Shown here: piece after piece, positions 62,380 through 64,000 of the stretch | Layout: every line of letters starts with the position of its first letter | Numbering within the stretch: the first letter of the stretch is position 1 | Assembly: GCA_009760855.2 (NCBI GenBank) | Contig: WPIO01000085.1 | Coordinates: 632,501 to 696,500, forward strand | Direction: 5' to 3' | DNA: 64,000 nucleotides | Origin: Cristatella mucedo | Taxonomy: Eukaryota > Bryozoa > Phylactolaemata > Cristatellidae | The notes under the pieces: model-generated | Seen by the model: the letters and a program-made list of their open reading frames with translations, nothing else | Told to the model about the DNA's origin: nothing | Databases searched by the model: none | Program-made: the position numbers and the translations under genes

Positions 62380-64000
62380 TCACAGCCTAAGCGGCTTTCG
62401 GTACGCATTCGGTAGCCAACAGACTTCACGCAACAAAGACAAAGTGGGAAGCATAGCAGAGTCAGGAGAGCAGTTGAGGTAGTGAGTAGCATAGAAGTAG
62501 CAGTTCAGAACCGCTGAAAAAGATGTGCCATAGTCGGCAGTTGGAGAGTAGTTGTCGTTGCGTAAGAATTGTGGAAGCGAGTTCCACAGTCTAGGACCTG
62601 CAGAGCTAAAGCTTCTGTCGCCAACTGTCTTTAAGCGGAGGAAAGGCACAGCTAATGTATTGTCCACACAGGACCTGAGGGTGCGAACAGGCTGAAACTG
62701 ATGCAGCAGTTCAGCTAGGTACGAAGGAGCCAAGCCGTGGCGGTCCTTGTGGGTCAGTGTAAGAACTTTGCTCTGTATCCTTTGCTCAACCGGCAACCAT
62801 CCTAGCTCTTTCAGCAGAGGTAACACGTGCTCAAACCGCTGAGACTTGAAGACCAGCCTTGCAGCCATATTCATAGTCAGCTGTAGTGGCATAATAGCTT
62901 TCTTTGGCAGCCCAGCCAAAAGGGAATTACAATAATCAAGCCGAGACAGAACTAAAGAGCTAGTTAAATTTTTTACAAGCCACTGTGGGAGACAGCTCCT
63001 AATCTTGGATAGGGATCGGATGTGATGGCTAGCTGTAGAGGCAGTCTTCTGAATGAAGCTTTTGAAATTGAGGCAGCTGTCGAACACGACATCTAGATTA
63101 CGAGCACGTGGTGAAGGTCACACAATAGCATCACCTATTAGAACAGCAAAGCCTTTTAATCCAGCCACACGCCTAGGGTGTCCTATGAGAAGCAGTTCGG
63201 TTTTATCGTCATTTAATTTCAGGAAGCTTTCCGACATCCAGGATCGAATATCGGCAAGGCAAGCATTCAGCTTCTCAGTTGCTGCAGCAGATTCCGACGG
63301 TTTAAATGACAAATACAGCTGAGTATCGTCAGCATAGAAGTGATATCCTATTCCATGGGCCTTAATCACTTTTCCCAGAGGTTGCGTATAAATGGAGAAC
63401 AGCAAGGGACCGAGTACAGACCCTTGAGGGACTCCACAGGTGACCCTTCTCATGTCTGAGACCTGACCCCCACACGACACGAATTGAACACGATCAGACA
63501 AGTATGATTTAAACCACGCCAGTGCTTCGTCTGCCAGACCGATCGTTGTTCTCAATCGTTCAAGCAGAACTTCGTGATCAATGGTGTCGAAGGCAGCAGA
63601 CAGATCTAGCAGAGCTGGGGCAGTGACATTCCCGTCGTCGTTGCCACGTAGAATGTCATTGTTAACACGGAGGAGAGCAGTTTCAGTAGAGTGCTGCCTC
63701 TTTAACCCTGATTGAAATGTTTCTGACATTCCATTATTTTCAATATGTTCAACTAGCTGCTTAGTAACAATTTTTTCAAGAATCTTTGATAAGAACGAAA
63801 GAAGGGAAACTGGACGATAGTTTGCTAGGACCTCTGTGTCTAATCCAGGCTTTTTAAGAATAGGTCTAACGATTGCCGATTTGAAGGACTTGGGAACGAC
63901 CCCTTTTCCCAAAGAAGCATTAAAAATCTTGGTTATGGCAGGGCTAAGTTGGTCTGCAAGTGAAGACCACAGAGATGAAGGTATAGGGTCTTCAGGAGAC
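62380..64000 (-). mobile_element. LINE-2 (second L2/CR1-like non-LTR retrotransposon)
   Basis: One minus-strand reading frame runs from the window edge (DPIPSSLWSSLADQLSPAIT) to the stop at 62380 and is broken only by a TGA at 63118-63120. It contains NYRPVSLLSFLSKILEKIV, LDLSAAFDTIDHEVLLERL, CGVPQGSVLGPLLFSIYTQP and YHFYADDTQLYLSF with the catalytic Asp pair. The C-terminal domain includes FEHVLPLLKELGWLPVEQR. It is clearly related to LINE-1 but distinct. The 5' part lies beyond the window. Confidence 0.9.
63118..64000 (-). pseudogene. LINE-2 reverse transcriptase with in-frame TGA
   Basis: This is the RT palm part of LINE-2, from the window edge to the premature TGA. Beyond it the same frame resumes at once (PSPRARNLDVVFDSCLNF) down to 62380. 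A CGA-to-TGA change is one simple explanation. Without it, the visible part would be an intact polymerase C-terminal two-thirds. Confidence 0.85.

Overview
The window is metazoan nuclear DNA. It has GT-AG introns, a single large multi-exon gene, tRNA-derived SINEs, L2/CR1-like non-LTR retrotransposons and very many microsatellites. The main gene is talin, a protein found in animals and close relatives. Its exons are GC-rich at third codon positions, and its introns are full of (CT)n, (TG)n, (AT)n and (CTG)n tracts. The protein is clearly invertebrate-like in sequence. I cannot name the species from the sequence alone.

Layout. At the left edge (589-3350, minus strand) three short exons join in phase into part of an EF-hand protein that resembles the N-terminal part of the WDR49/WDY/EFCAB8 WD-repeat family. 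Its other exons lie outside the window or were not recognised. From about 3.7 to 9 kb there are AT/CA microsatellites and two substantial copies of an L2-like LINE (LINE-1 here), one of them with a SINE inserted in it. From about 9.2 to 20.1 kb I see no confident coding sequence. A possible promoter and non-coding first exon of talin sits near 10.7-10.86 kb, among SINEs, LINE fragments and simple repeats.

From 20161 to 59062 (plus strand) lies talin, essentially complete from ATG to TAG. I place 42 coding exons, of which 41 are clean. They read F0-F1-F2-F3 FERM head, linker, the helical-bundle rod, the C-terminal actin-binding (I/LWEQ) module and the dimerisation helix. All 41 clean exons have compatible phases and give about 2560 residues. 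One further exon, encoding roughly 40 residues of the penultimate rod region, is expected between 51080 and 52346. There the sequence is garbled: the start of that exon appears twice in damaged form and is followed by about 430 bases of abnormal, cytosine-poor sequence. One talin intron uses a GC donor. Introns carry SINEs, LINE 3' ends and minisatellites.

From 60.2 kb to the end there is another young LINE-1 3' end, and then a minus-strand copy of a second L2/CR1-like LINE (LINE-2), which runs off the right edge and is broken by one in-frame TGA in the part seen. LINE-1 and one of the two SINE families share a similar 3' tail, which suggests that the SINE is mobilised by the LINE machinery.

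I found no convincing new biological system. The observations most worth checking are the damaged talin exon with its abnormal neighbourhood, the GC-AG intron, the LINE/SINE tail sharing, and the EF-hand/WD gene fragment.
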